47,164 nt of DNA from Tychonema sp. LEGE 06208 (GCF_015207505.1 NZ_JADEWT010000043.1:1-47164), one strand, 5' to 3'; positions 17,520-26,375 are shown, counted from the first letter of the stretch. Numbers and translations are program-made. The notes: a model not told the origin generated them from the letters alone.

Positions 17520-17616
17520 AATTGGGCATCGGGCATCGGGCATTGGGCATTGGGCATTGGGCATCGGGCATCGGGCATCGGGCATCGGGCATTGGGCATT
17601 GGGCATCGGGAATTGG
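17520..17616. repeat. Heptamer array (GGGCATT/GGGCATC)n directly upstream of hen1
   Basis: About thirteen tandem GGGCAT(T/C) heptamers starting about 10 bases upstream of the chosen hen1 ATG. They leave the hen1 frame open and give a spurious N-terminal extension. Confidence 0.93.
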
Positions 17617-17643
17617 TGTTTGTTATTGCATAATTGCTTCTTC

Positions 17644-17887
17644 TGACTAATGACTAATGACTAATGACTAATGACTACTGACTACTGACTACTGACTACT
17701 AACTAATGACTACTGACTAATGACTACTGACTACTGACTAATGACTACTGACTAATGACTAATGACTACTGACTACTGACTACTGACTACTGACTACTGA
17801 CTACTGACTACTGACTACTGACTACTAACTAATGACTACTGACTACTGACTACTGACTACTGACTACTGACTACTGACTACTGACTA
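17644..17887. repeat. Long heptamer array (TGACTAC/TGACTAA)n
   Basis: About 35 uninterrupted heptamers (244 bp), mainly TGACTAC with TGACTAA and two TAACTAA variants. It abuts the stop codon of the GTPase gene. With the previous array it takes up almost all of the hen1 upstream region. Confidence 0.97.
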
Positions 17888-19357
17888 TTAAGATTGCTGT
17901 TTTTCCCCACTCCCCAAATTCAACTTAGCCCGCAACTCATCCTTAATCCGATTTAAAATAGAATCCTCATCCAAAGAAGACAAAATCTTGCTCACAACAG
18001 CCTTCGGCCCATCATCTCCCCAAGAAGCACCATTAGCCAAATAAGCCTTAGTAACTTGACCGATTCCGTAGCAAGAAACCCCAGCAATTGCAGCTTGAGT
18101 CACAGCCACAGAAAGATAAGGCCCCAAGGCCAAACCTCCCGTCGCCGGTGTCGCCAAACCCAACAATCCTTTCAAAGAACTTAAACCCAAATTAGCCAAC
18201 AATTCCCCCGCAGTAATTCCCCCCATACTAATCGCAATCTTTTGCAGCAATTCCACCGCCCCCGCTTCCGTCATCGCAATGCCGTAAACTTTAGATAAAG
18301 TTAAGATCATCACCACATCAATTACCGCACCGCTGAGAATATCAACTACAGTAACTGGATTTAGGGCGATCGCCACAGCTTTAGTCATTACCCCATTCCA
18401 GATAATCCGGTTAGCCGCGTCTTCTCTAATCTCCATTTTTCGCTGCACCAACTGCTCGTTAATATCCCCCGCACAAAGCATCGTATTCAGCGCCACCAAA
18501 GATTTTCCTTCCCGGTCTAAAATCTCCAAAATCTTTAATTTTAAATCCTCAACTTGTGGTAAAGTACGAGTCATTTGCACGCTCATACTTCCGTCGGGAC
18601 GGCGCACCGCCCGCGCCGTTAAAGGTGAAGCTGCAGCCATCACAATTTCATCGGGAGATAACAATTCTCTCACGCGATCGTCCCGAATTTTGTGATAAAT
18701 TGCCAGCCTATCTGCATCGGGATACTGGTCAATTTTATTGAAAACTAATAACATCGGTTTTCCGGCTTCCCGCAACTGCGAAAGTGCTTGATATTCCACT
18801 TTCGTAATGTCGCCAGCAACTACAAACAATATCAAATCGGCTTGTTTTGCGACGCGGCGGGCTAAAAGTTCGCGAGTTTCGCCGTCAACTTCATCTATTC
18901 CCGGAGTGTCGATTAATTCTACTTGCGATAAACGGTAAATAACTGGCGAAAATCGTAGCGTAGCGGGGCCTAAGCCATCGGGTAAATCGTCATCAATACC
19001 ATCTCCGACATCCCACTGGCCAATAGTTGTGGTACGAGTCACCCCGTGAGTCGGGCCAGTTTCAAACACATTTTGACCGAGTAGCGCGTTTAAAACCGAA
19101 GATTTCCCCCTTCCCACCATCCCAAACACAGCGATTTGCACGCAAGCGCGCTCTAGCTTGTCCAGCATGGTTTCCAAGCCGCCAATTTCCGGCTCCAGTC
19201 CAGTTCGCTCTTGTGGTGTCAAGTCGAGATTTTCTACTATATCTCGCAGAGCATCTTTAGCGCGGCGCAGGTTGAGTTCTGCTTGAATGTCTGCGAAACT
19301 TAATATTGTGTCGTCTAATTCGCGATCGACATTTGAGAAATCCGATACTTCAGTCAT
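17888..19357 (-). CDS. Dynamin/Era-like GTPase with membrane C-terminal domain
   Basis: 489 residues. GTPase domain: G1 GMVGRGKSS (79-87), a G2-region Thr run (THGVTRTTTIG), G3 DTPG (150-153), G4 NKID (207-210). The C-terminal part (about 330-460) has hydrophobic segments (VVDILSGAVIDVVMILTLSK, then GGITAGELLANLGLSSLKGL) like the DUF697-type domain of cyanobacterial Era-like GTPases, so membrane association is likely. Residues 127-136 (DGLGPATLRF), between G2 and G3, are encoded by a dispersed palindromic repeat. The gene is upstream of and codirectional with hen1, separated by about 375 bp of repeats. Cellular role unknown. Confidence 0.83.
   Translation of the reverse strand: MTEVSDFSNVDRELDDTILSFADIQAELNLRRAKDALRDIVENLDLTPQERTGLEPEIGGLETMLDKLERACVQIAVFGMVGRGKSSVLNALLGQNVFETGPTHGVTRTTTIGQWDVGDGIDDDLPDGLGPATLRFSPVIYRLSQVELIDTPGIDEVDGETRELLARRVAKQADLILFVVAGDITKVEYQALSQLREAGKPMLLVFNKIDQYPDADRLAIYHKIRDDRVRELLSPDEIVMAAASPLTARAVRRPDGSMSVQMTRTLPQVEDLKLKILEILDREGKSLVALNTMLCAGDINEQLVQRKMEIREDAANRIIWNGVMTKAVAIALNPVTVVDILSGAVIDVVMILTLSKVYGIAMTEAGAVELLQKIAISMGGITAGELLANLGLSSLKGLLGLATPATGGLALGPYLSVAVTQAAIAGVSCYGIGQVTKAYLANGASWGDDGPKAVVSKILSSLDEDSILNRIKDELRAKLNLGSGEKQQS
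18953..18980 (-). repeat. Dispersed GGCTTAGGCCCCGCTACG repeat in coding DNA
   Basis: Same repeat as at 9970-10005 in opposite orientation in the window but read in the same coding frame, giving DGLGPATLRF here and DGLRPATLRL there. Confidence 0.8.
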
Positions 19358-19474
19358 TGTTACCTGATGTTATAGCTTTGCTTTACTTAAAGTTTTAACC
19401 GATATGATGCCATTCTAGCTTTTTCCGTCTGCTTTGTACATTAGGGTACGGCAATGGCGTGTTTATAATCCGGG

Positions 19475-19534
19475 TAGGGAGACAGAAATGCTGTGTCCTA
19501 ATCCTGGTAAGGACACAGCATTTCTGTCTCCCTA
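19475..19534. repeat. Perfect 24-bp inverted repeat
   Basis: TAGGGAGACAGAAATGCTGT followed by GTCC (19475-19498) and its exact reverse complement (19511-19534), with a 12-base loop. It lies between divergent genes, so it is not an obvious terminator. Confidence 0.95.
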
Positions 19535-19563
19535 CAGAGGTTATGTCAAATCTATGTATATCT

Positions 19564-19763
19564 GGTAGAAAAACGGCATTGCCGTGTCCCTAATTTTGGT
19601 AAAAAAATGGCATTCTCCTGTCCCTAATCCTGGGAAAAAAACGGCATTGCCCTGTCCCTAATCCTGGGAAAAAAATTGCATTGCCCTGTCCCTAATCCTG
19701 GGAAAAAAATTGCATTGCCCTGTCCCTACCAGGATTAGGACACAGCAATGCTGTGTCCCTACA
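19564..19763. repeat. 34-bp tandem repeat array ending in a hairpin
   Basis: Five copies of a 34-bp unit (GGGAAAAAAACGGCATTGCC, then CTGTCCCTAATCCT) start near 19564, 19598, 19632, 19666 and 19700. The last runs into GGACACAGC-AAT-GCTGTGTCC (19738-19758), related to the palindrome at 19475. No gene seen in 19358-19795. Confidence 0.9.
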
Positions 19764-19795
19764 GATATCATGTAAAACCTGTTTAATTTACAACA

Positions 19796-20608
19796 ATGAT
19801 TAACCTCATCAAAATAGCCAGTTATCCATTTCCTTTACGTGTGATAATTTTCCTATTAATCTTGCTAGCAATTTGGCTGCCCGTCGCCGCACCAATTTAT
19901 CTCTTAGTTAAAGATAGTAACCTAGCAACTATTCTGACAATGGGATTGTTGTTTGTCGAATTTTTGTTCCTAGTGTGGCGCTGGGGAAAACAGGTTTACG
20001 GACAAACGCAATTGCTCAAAAGTTACGGTTTAGTCAATACGCGACAAAACGGTTTTGAGCTTTTGACTGGATTGGCGATCGGCATTTCGATAACTTTCAC
20101 CCTATTTTTAGCGCAAGGACTGCTTGGCTTTGTCGCATGGCAAAATTCTGATAATTTGCCGAGAATCATCGCAGAAGGGCTGTTAAGCGCCCTTGGAGTC
20201 GGTTTTGCGGAGGAGTTGGTATTCCGGGGTTGGTTGCTGGACGAATTGCAGCGGGATTACAGTTATCAAATTTCTGTGCGGGCGAATAGCCTGGTATTTG
20301 CCCTATCTCATTTTATCAAATCTGTGGAGGGAATGCTGCGGACTTGGCCTCAGTTTCCGGGGTTGTTGCTGCTGGGTTTGATTCTGGTTTTGGCAAAGCG
20401 AAGCCGTCAAAATCGATTGGGTTTGTCGATCGGGCTTCATGCAGGTTTAGTCTGGGGATACTATATAATTAACGTCGGAGAGTTAGTGCGATATTCTGGC
20501 TCTGTTCCCGATTGGGTGACAGGAATTAACGGCAATCCGCTAGCTGGGGCAGTGGGGCTTTTGTTTTTGAGCGTATTGGCTGTGGGAATGCGAAAAATTA
20601 GTCAGTAG
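19796..20608 (+). CDS. CPBP-family intramembrane glutamic endopeptidase
   Basis: 270 residues, about eight membrane segments. Rce1/CPBP motifs: AEELVFRGWLLDEL (EExxxR), SLVFALSHF, and LGLSIGLHAGLVWG. These supply the Glu, Arg and His of the intramembrane active site. Members cleave membrane or prenylated proteins, or bacteriocin-related substrates; the substrate here is unknown. Start ATG at 19796 follows repeat DNA. TGTTGAC-like heptamer remnants follow the stop codon. Confidence 0.9.
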   Translation: MINLIKIASYPFPLRVIIFLLILLAIWLPVAAPIYLLVKDSNLATILTMGLLFVEFLFLVWRWGKQVYGQTQLLKSYGLVNTRQNGFELLTGLAIGISITFTLFLAQGLLGFVAWQNSDNLPRIIAEGLLSALGVGFAEELVFRGWLLDELQRDYSYQISVRANSLVFALSHFIKSVEGMLRTWPQFPGLLLLGLILVLAKRSRQNRLGLSIGLHAGLVWGYYIINVGELVRYSGSVPDWVTGINGNPLAGAVGLLFLSVLAVGMRKISQ

Positions 20609-20689
20609 TCAGTTGGCAGTTGTTAGTTGGCAGTTGTTGGTTGTCGGTTGACTGTTGTCATTTTATCAATTCCCAATGACCAATTACCT

Positions 20690-20998
20690 ATGAAACTCAC
20701 GATTTTTGCCGCAGCTATACTGCTAATTAGTGCCAACTTTTCTGCTTCTGTAAAAGCACAAACTACCGCACAAGTCAAGCTAAATAATTCTTTAGTTCAA
20801 GTGCAGCCAACCCGCGAACAAATCCTCAATGCTTGCGTGCTCAATCAGGCTGAAACTCTGCCCAATCCTTTTACCGATGTGCCTTCCAATCACTGGGCTT
20901 ACAAAGCGGTTTTGACGATGTATTATTGCGGCGCTTACCGAGAAGCAACCCCGCCTGCTTTAATTCAAGAATTGCTGCAATCACCACAAATCAACTGA
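20690..20998 (+). CDS. Small exported protein with a partial SLH motif
   Basis: 102 residues from ATG 20690; an upstream open GTG/TTG-type extension is repeat DNA. Signal peptide LTIFAAAILLISANFSASVKA with an AxA-like site. The mature part ends with FTDVPSNHWAYKAVLTMYYCGAYRE, a single S-layer-homology-like motif. One SLH unit is less than the usual three, so binding to cell-wall polymer is doubtful. Contains two Cys. Function unknown. Confidence 0.72.
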   Translation: MKLTIFAAAILLISANFSASVKAQTTAQVKLNNSLVQVQPTREQILNACVLNQAETLPNPFTDVPSNHWAYKAVLTMYYCGAYREATPPALIQELLQSPQIN

Positions 20999-21022
20999 TG
21001 ATCCCGCATTTCATCAGAGGCC

Positions 21023-21086
21023 AGAAACCGGGTTTTTTACGAAAATACTTGTTGAAAACCATAAATCTCGGAAAAACCCGGTTTCT
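21023..21086. repeat. AGAAACCGGGTTTTT inverted-repeat element
   Basis: AGAAACCGGGTTTTTT and its inverted copy AAAAACCCGGTTTCT enclose about 30 bases. The same family is at 33126-33192 and in the 88-bp repeats just downstream. Confidence 0.8.
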
Positions 21087-21102
21087 TAGTTCGTAGCGTC
21101 AA

Positions 21103-21355
21103 GGCCAAAGAAACCGGGTTTTTGAGAGTTTTAGGGTGTGGTAACGAAGTATTTCTTAAAAAGTTTGGTTTCTGACTCAAGGTGTTTCCAGGCCAAAGAA
21201 ACCGGGTTTTTGAGAGGTTTAGGGTGTGGTAACGAAGTATTTCTTAAAAAATTTGGTTTCTGACTCAAGGTGTTTCCAGGCCAAAGAAACTGGGTTTTTG
21301 AGAGTTTTAGGGTGTGGTAACGAAGTATTTCGTAAAAACCCGGTTTCTGAGTATT
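21103..21355. repeat. Tandem repeat, three copies of 88 bp (GGCCAAAGAAACCGGG)
   Basis: GGCCAAAGAAACCGGG recurs at 21103, 21191 and 21279 (TGGG in the last), an exact 88-bp period. Each unit includes TTTTAGGGTGTGGTAACGAA. The array runs into the 3' end of the DUF3146 gene. No other gene lies in 20999-21353. Confidence 0.93.
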
Positions 21356-21620
21356 AAAACTGAGCCCTAACAGTAAACGAATAATCGCCGCCCGGTTCAA
21401 GCTGATAATCCCATTTTTCCAGAAAACGGTGCAGCGGTTCTTGAATCAATGCCCTACCCCGAGATGGTTCCAGTATCAGTGTTTTTTCTGCGGTGAAACG
21501 CCACTGAAACTGCCACTCAAAATTGCCGGCACTTACTTCACCCTCAATGGTGCCTTTTAGCCAAGATTGGCCAGTCACTCGGACATATGCAGTTGTTTCG
21601 GGCAAACGTCTCGAACTCAC
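21354..21620 (-). CDS. DUF3146 family protein
   Basis: 88 residues. RLPETTAYVRVTGQSW, EGEVSAGNFEWQFQW, EPSRGRALIQEPLHRFLEK and YQLEPGGDYSFTVRAQF match the cyanobacterial DUF3146 pattern. No signal or membrane segment. The start overlaps the pth stop by 4 bases (ATGA), so it is translationally coupled to peptidyl-tRNA hydrolase. Function unknown. Confidence 0.85.
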   Translation of the reverse strand: MSSRRLPETTAYVRVTGQSWLKGTIEGEVSAGNFEWQFQWRFTAEKTLILEPSRGRALIQEPLHRFLEKWDYQLEPGGDYSFTVRAQF

Positions 21621-22279
21621 CTTTTTGTTTCCGCGTTTGTTTCTGCAATGGTACGATTGTTGTAAAGACTCATGGCTTTTTCTACTCCCTGGTGGAGGCT
21701 AAGTTCCACAGCTTCTACAACTAATTTAAGCACTTTCTCTACTAATTGACTTTCCTCTGAGGAAAATTTTCCTAATACGAAGGAAATCGTATCTTTGTCA
21801 TTTTTAGCAGGATCGTTTTGAGGTTTGCCGATGCCAATCCGCAAGCGGGGAAATTTGTCTGTGCCCAAATGAGAAATTGTCGATTTCATGCCGTTGTGGC
21901 CGCCGGCTGAACCTGCTAGCCGCATTCTGAGTTTGCCGATCGGCAAATCCATATCGTCATATACTACTAATACGGACTCTGGAGGTATTTTGTACCAATC
22001 TGTGGCCGCCCGAATCGATTGGCCGGACAGGTTCATGTACGTCAGCGGTTTCAGCAAGCGGATTTTCTGTCCCCGCGGCCGATTTCCCTCGCCAAATATG
22101 CCTTGAAATTTGCGGTTTTCTGACAGGGAAATTTGCCAAGATTTAGCCAAGGTATCCACTGCATTAAAGCCGATATTGTGTCGCGTGCGATCGTACTTTG
22201 GTTCTGGATTTCCCAAGCCAACTATTAGCTGGGGAATTATTAACTCCGCTGGTGTTTCCGACTTCTGAGTGTTATTCAT
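21617..22279 (-). CDS. pth: Peptidyl-tRNA hydrolase
   Basis: 220 residues. LIVGLGNPEPKYDRTRHNIG with catalytic His34, then RLLKPLTYMNLSGQS, VVYDDMDLPIGKLRMR, GSAGGHNGMKS and FPRLRIGIGKP. It hydrolyses the ester bond of peptidyl-tRNA released by abortive translation. It has an extra acidic/amphipathic C-terminus (about 185-220), within family limits. It directly abuts tatA (no gap) and overlaps DUF3146, so tatA-pth-DUF3146 is an operon. Confidence 0.97.
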   Translation of the reverse strand: MNNTQKSETPAELIIPQLIVGLGNPEPKYDRTRHNIGFNAVDTLAKSWQISLSENRKFQGIFGEGNRPRGQKIRLLKPLTYMNLSGQSIRAATDWYKIPPESVLVVYDDMDLPIGKLRMRLAGSAGGHNGMKSTISHLGTDKFPRLRIGIGKPQNDPAKNDKDTISFVLGKFSSEESQLVEKVLKLVVEAVELSLHQGVEKAMSLYNNRTIAETNAETKR

Positions 22280-22534
22280 CTAACTGTTTGCGGTATCTTC
22301 CTTGGCTGCCGCGATTTTTTCGGGTTCGGGCTTTTTGGTAGTTGCGACTGCTTCTTCTAACTGCTTGGCTTCCCGCGTAAACTCCGACTCAAAATCCCGC
22401 GAAGCGTCTTGAAATCCCCGCAGTGCTTTTCCGAAACTCCGACCGATTTCAGGTAATTTTTTCGGACCGAATACCAACAGGGCGATGGTAAAAATTACGG
22501 CCATTTCCGGCAAGCCAATTCCAAAAATATTCAT
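22280..22534 (-). CDS. tatA: Sec-independent translocase subunit TatA/E
   Basis: 84 residues. Short N-terminal membrane helix (IGLPEMAVIFTIALLVFGPK), the FGPKKLPEIGRSFG hinge, an amphipathic helix, then a charged tail. TatA multimers form the passage for folded proteins across thylakoid and plasma membranes. TatA versus TatE cannot be separated by sequence alone. The TAG stop is adjacent to the pth ATG. GGAGAAAAAAC precedes the start. Confidence 0.95.
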   Translation of the reverse strand: MNIFGIGLPEMAVIFTIALLVFGPKKLPEIGRSFGKALRGFQDASRDFESEFTREAKQLEEAVATTKKPEPEKIAAAKEDTANS

Positions 22535-22684
22535 GTTTTTTCTCCGGTATTTTGTTTAATTAATTAGCATTAAATTACGAGCCACTAACGGGAAAGGGCA
22601 AGGGGAAATGGGAAAATTTAGCTTTCACCCTTTCTCCTCTACCCTCAGCTTTTACTGTTAGCCTGACTGTTTCGCGCTCAAATT

Positions 22685-22888
22685 TTAGCGGCCGAGACTC
22701 GACCAATCGACATCCACATTCTCCAGAATCAGTGAAGAGTTGTAGATTTGCAAAATAATCAACAAGAACACGAAAAACAGTCCGATGAAAACGCTCATCA
22801 ACAGGGTGGTTCCCCAACCAGGGGCTACCTTGCCGTATTCTGAGTTAAGGGGTTTGAGTATATCTCCTAACCAAGTCCGCTGTGCCAT
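22685..22888 (-). CDS. psbH: Photosystem II protein PsbH
   Basis: 67 residues. [32 protein letters not shown], one membrane helix ([20 protein letters not shown]), and a lumenal end, VDVDWSSLG. This is the canonical cyanobacterial PsbH, lacking the phosphorylated N-terminal extension of chloroplasts. It is divergent from psbN, as in other cyanobacteria. It is followed by 150 bp without a gene before tatA. Confidence 0.97.
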   Translation of the reverse strand: MAQRTWLGDILKPLNSEYGKVAPGWGTTLLMSVFIGLFFVFLLIILQIYNSSLILENVDVDWSSLGR

Positions 22889-23121
22889 AAGTCACCTACA
22901 ATGAATCTCTACAGAAAAGTTTGACATACTTCCACCGCTAATTGCGATCGCAATTTTTTAGACCCCCACTCCCCGACTCTGCCGCAGTCTCCGACTCTCC
23001 CCGTCTCCCCGCCTCCCCCGGATGCTGCCATACCCTACCCAGCCTAAAATCACTAGACTTTGAGACGGATTGTTATTTTTTGTAATATTATAGAGTGGAT
23101 AACTCATAATTGCTCCCCAAT

Positions 23122-23253
23122 ATGGAACCAGCAGCATTTCTAGGTATTTCTCTCGGTATGTGTCTGGTGGCAATCACCGGCTTCACGATTTACACGGCTT
23201 TCGGCCCTCCCGCCAAGCAATTGAGAGATCCTTTTGAAGAACACGAAGATTAG
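23122..23253 (+). CDS. psbN: Photosystem II assembly protein PsbN
   Basis: 43 residues: [43 protein letters not shown]. This is the whole PsbN, with one membrane helix. PsbN is not a photosystem II subunit but is needed for assembly and repair of the reaction centre. It is divergent from psbH. The gene is short and easy to miss. Confidence 0.95.
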   Translation: MEPAAFLGISLGMCLVAITGFTIYTAFGPPAKQLRDPFEEHED

Positions 23254-23588
23254 AGATGAAGGAAGAAGGAAGAAGGAAGAGGGAAGAAGGAAGAAGGAAG
23301 TTCGGCAACGGATTATGTAACGGATGTAACGGATGTAACGGATGTAAGTCCGTCGGAAGAAGGAAGAAGGAAGAAGGAAGGTTTGCCCAATTTTCCCCCT
23401 CTCGCCCTCTCGCCCTCTCTCCCTCTCTCCCTCTCTCCTTCTCCGAAGCGATCGAACTTCTGCTTTGGCCCGATCGACCTTTCGCCTCCCCAGTCAATGC
23501 TATATTCTGCAAAAATACAGTAAATCTCTATTGGAAAAATATATCTTCCAGTTAAAGTAAAAATTATCAGGTTTCAGGCGAAAGCACT
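23254..23588. repeat. Simple-repeat intergenic stretch (psbN-aroC)
   Basis: It holds (GGAAGAA)n heptamers (about 23259-23300 and 23355-23381), a 9-bp repeat GGATGTAAC (about 23311-23345) and an 8-bp run CCCTCTCG/CCCTCTCT (about 23397-23440). No gene is seen; the aroC leader lies at the 3' end. Confidence 0.85.
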
Positions 23589-24689
23589 ATGGGCAATACC
23601 TTCGGGCATTTATTTCGGATATCGACATTTGGGGAATCTCACGGCGGCGGTGTGGGAGTAGTAATAGACGGTTGTCCGCCCCTGGTGTCGCTAGACGCAT
23701 CGGAAATTCAAGCGGAACTCGATCGCCGCCGCCCGGGCCAAAGCAAAATTACGACGCCCCGCAAAGAAGCAGATACCTGCGAAATTCTGTCGGGGGTGTT
23801 TGAAGGCAAAACTCTGGGAACTCCGATCGCAATTTTAGTCCGCAATCAAGACACTCGTCCTCAAGATTACGGCGAAATGGCGACAACTTACCGCCCTTCC
23901 CACGCCGACGCTACCTACGATGCTAAGTACGGAATTCGGAACTGGCAAGGCGGAGGTCGAAGTTCGGCGAGGGAAACTATTGGTAGAGTAGCAGCAGGGG
24001 CGATCGCCAAAAAAATTCTCTCTCAATCCGCTGGAGTCGAAATCGTCGGCTACGTCAAACGCATCAAACACTTAGAATGCGTCGCCGACCCGGACACTGT
24101 TACCTTAGAACAAGTAGAAAGCAACATCGTCCGCTGTCCCGATGCCGACTGCGCCGAAAGAATGATTGAACTAATCGAAAAAGTTCGCGACAACGGAGAT
24201 TCGATCGGCGGTGTAGTCGAATGCGTCGCCCGCAACGTACCCAAAGGTCTGGGAATGCCCGTATTCGACAAACTCGAAGCCGACTTGGCCAAAGCGATCG
24301 TGTCCTTGCCCGCCTGCAAAGGCTTTGAAATTGGTTCTGGCTTTGCCGGGACTATGCTTTTGGGCAGCGAACACAATGATGAATACTATACTGATGAACA
24401 AGGGGCAATTCGTACAGTGACGAATCGTTCCGGCGGAATTCAGGGTGGCATTGCTAACGGTGAAAATATCATTCTGCGGGCGGCCTTCAAACCAACTGCG
24501 ACAATTCGCCAGCAGCAGCGCACAGTTACCCGAGAGGGTGAAGCAACGCTGCTAGCGGCCAAAGGACGGCACGACCCTTGCGTTTTGCCAAGAGCTGTGC
24601 CAATGGTGGAAGCAATGGTAGCTTTAGTGTTGTGCGACCATCTGCTGCGCCATCACGGACAATGTGGAACCTTAAAGTCTGAATTTTAA
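23589..24689 (+). CDS. aroC: Chorismate synthase
   Basis: 366 residues. [20 protein letters not shown] at the N-terminus, the [14 protein letters not shown] loop, [34 protein letters not shown] and [17 protein letters not shown]: all three family signatures are intact. It converts EPSP to chorismate (shikimate pathway, reduced FMN cofactor), feeding aromatic amino acids and quinones. The MBL-fold gene begins 1 base after its stop codon, suggesting cotranscription. Confidence 0.98.
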   Translation: MGNTFGHLFRISTFGESHGGGVGVVIDGCPPLVSLDASEIQAELDRRRPGQSKITTPRKEADTCEILSGVFEGKTLGTPIAILVRNQDTRPQDYGEMATTYRPSHADATYDAKYGIRNWQGGGRSSARETIGRVAAGAIAKKILSQSAGVEIVGYVKRIKHLECVADPDTVTLEQVESNIVRCPDADCAERMIELIEKVRDNGDSIGGVVECVARNVPKGLGMPVFDKLEADLAKAIVSLPACKGFEIGSGFAGTMLLGSEHNDEYYTDEQGAIRTVTNRSGGIQGGIANGENIILRAAFKPTATIRQQQRTVTREGEATLLAAKGRHDPCVLPRAVPMVEAMVALVLCDHLLRHHGQCGTLKSEF

Positions 24690-24690
24690 A

Positions 24691-25602
24691 ATGGAAATCA
24701 GCTTGTCCTCTGTAGCGGCAACTCCCGTTGATTGCCCTCAACCCTCGGAATCAATAAAAGGTATGGATGATTTTGTCGTACAGTTCTGGGGCGTGCGGGG
24801 CAGTGTTCCGACACCAGGATCGGAAACTGTTCGCTACGGCGGAAATACTTCTTGTTTGGAAATGCGAGTAGCTGGCAAACGCTTGATTTTTGACGGCGGA
24901 ACAGGCTTGCGGATGCTGGGAGACCAGTTGATGCAAGAAATGCCGGTGCAAGCTTATATGTTTTTTACTCACTATCACTGGGATCACATTCAAGGTTTCC
25001 CGCTGTTCGCCCCAGCTTTTATCCGCGGCAATAGGTTTGATATTTATGGGGCGATTCCGCCGGATGGAGATTGTCTCAAAAGGCATTTTGTGGAACGGAT
25101 TCTGCACTCGAATTCGCCGGTGCCGCTGATGGGTTTGCCTGCAGATTTGAATTTCTACGAACTCAATCACAACCAGACGATGATGCTGGACGATATTGAG
25201 ATTAGGACTGGTTCTCTGAATCACCCGAATACTGCTATGGGATATCGGGTGAGTTGGCAGGGACGTTCGGTGGTTTACTGTTCTGATACGGAGCATTTTC
25301 CCGATCGACTAGATGAGAATGTCTACAATTTGGCCCTCGACGCTGATGTGCTGATCTACGATGCGATGTACACCGACGAGGAATATCACAATCCCAAGTC
25401 TCCGAAGGTGGGTTGGGGACACTCGACTTGGCAGGAAGCGGTGAGAATGGCTAAGGAAGCAAGGGTGAAACGAGTGGTGATTTTTCACCACGATCCGGCT
25501 CATACTGACGATTTTCTAGATCGCATCGCCGAAGATGTGCAAATCGCTTTCCCCAAGGCTGTCATGGCCCGCGAGGGTCTTATTTTGCCGATCGGCTTCT
25601 GA
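24691..25602 (+). CDS. MBL-fold metallo-hydrolase
   Basis: 303 residues (279 if the ATG at 24763, preceded by AAAAGG, is used). FWGVRGSVPTPG, TSCLEMRVAGKRLIFDGGTG, the HxHxDH metal motif THYHWDHIQG (His94, His96, Asp98, His99), GSLNHPNTAMGYR, VVYCSDTEHF and VVIFHHDPAHTD. This is the RNase Z/phosphodiesterase-like branch of metallo-beta-lactamase proteins. Substrate unknown. It directly follows aroC and is ended by a hairpin. Confidence 0.88.
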   Translation: MEISLSSVAATPVDCPQPSESIKGMDDFVVQFWGVRGSVPTPGSETVRYGGNTSCLEMRVAGKRLIFDGGTGLRMLGDQLMQEMPVQAYMFFTHYHWDHIQGFPLFAPAFIRGNRFDIYGAIPPDGDCLKRHFVERILHSNSPVPLMGLPADLNFYELNHNQTMMLDDIEIRTGSLNHPNTAMGYRVSWQGRSVVYCSDTEHFPDRLDENVYNLALDADVLIYDAMYTDEEYHNPKSPKVGWGHSTWQEAVRMAKEARVKRVVIFHHDPAHTDDFLDRIAEDVQIAFPKAVMAREGLILPIGF

Positions 25603-25656
25603 ACTTTCGTCGGTACGGTCGATCGCTCATAACTTTATCCTACGATCGTTTTTTGA

Positions 25657-25698
25657 TGTGGAGCAGGTCTTGTGGCCCGCTCCACAACTTTTTTATTT
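25657..25698 (+). terminator. Rho-independent terminator after the MBL gene
   Basis: TGTGGAGC (25657-25664) and GCTCCACA (25679-25686) form an 8-bp stem, followed by ACTTTTTTATTTTTA. Confidence 0.82.
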
Positions 25699-26375
25699 TT
25701 AGCAAATACTGTTAGTGCGTGGTATAATTCTGGGCTAGTAACTTTTTAGGAAGAATATTTAAGTTTTTTTTGATTGTTTTACTCGCTCTTATTTGAGAAG
25801 CTCGGCAAAATTAGCAGTTTGTTAATCGCGATCGCGCGGGTGGATCGTAATTGCGATCGCTGTGAATGTGCCGTGACAAGAAGTATCGAGTTTGAGGGCA
25901 TCTCAGATGAGAACGAAGTGCCGTACAACCTGCGGGCGATCGCAGGATCGAGCCACAACCCACCCGCGCGATCGCTTCCGCAAAACGCACACCAAGAAGT
26001 AAAATAATTGGAGGATTGCAGCAGGCGAAAAAGTGAAAGTTTTAAGTGTCAACAAACACGGCGAGGCTCCGCAAGATTTCACTCTCGCACGAGGCTCCCC
26101 AATTGGCAACAAACTTGACTTTATCATCGTCATACCTGCAATTTTTTGAGTAATTCCTAAACAAAAAAGCTGAGGTTATAGTTAGGAAAAAACACAGGTA
26201 CGTTGCTTTTTTGGAAACATGAATATTTGCAACTCTGAAAAGCCGATCTGAGAGCTTTTCGCTACAATCTGAGTGATTTTTCCGCAGTCAATTTCATTCA
26301 AAAGAAAGAGACGATCGCTCTTTGGTTTGGGACTAGCTGCAACAGCAAAGTGAATGTTATGACTTGACTATCAAA
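25699..26375. other. Long non-coding stretch with a promoter-like site
   Basis: TTAGCA, 18 bases, TATAAT (25723-25728, in an extended TGGTATAAT context) is a good promoter candidate pointing right. No confident gene follows until 26376. One possible short frame (GTG 26033 to TGA 26149, 38 codons, AGG 7 bases upstream) was seen but is unsupported. The stretch also holds several GCGATCGC sites. A long leader of the next gene or an RNA gene is possible. Confidence 0.4.

Noticed and set aside
16110-17606. Longer Hen1 starting in the GGGCAT array
   Set aside because: The first 32 codons are translated repeat; the conserved Hen1 N-terminus begins at ATG 17510.
17644-17887. CRISPR-like array
   Set aside because: The period is 7 bp with no spacers; it is a simple heptamer repeat.
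21131-21400. 89-codon minus-strand frame at the 3' end of DUF3146
   Set aside because: It is translated 88-bp repeat (KNPVSLAWKH repeated) in a frame overlapping the real gene.
25774-26007. 77-codon frame in the gap after the MBL gene
   Set aside because: It lacks an ATG/GTG start with a ribosome site, and its content follows GCGATCGC repeats.
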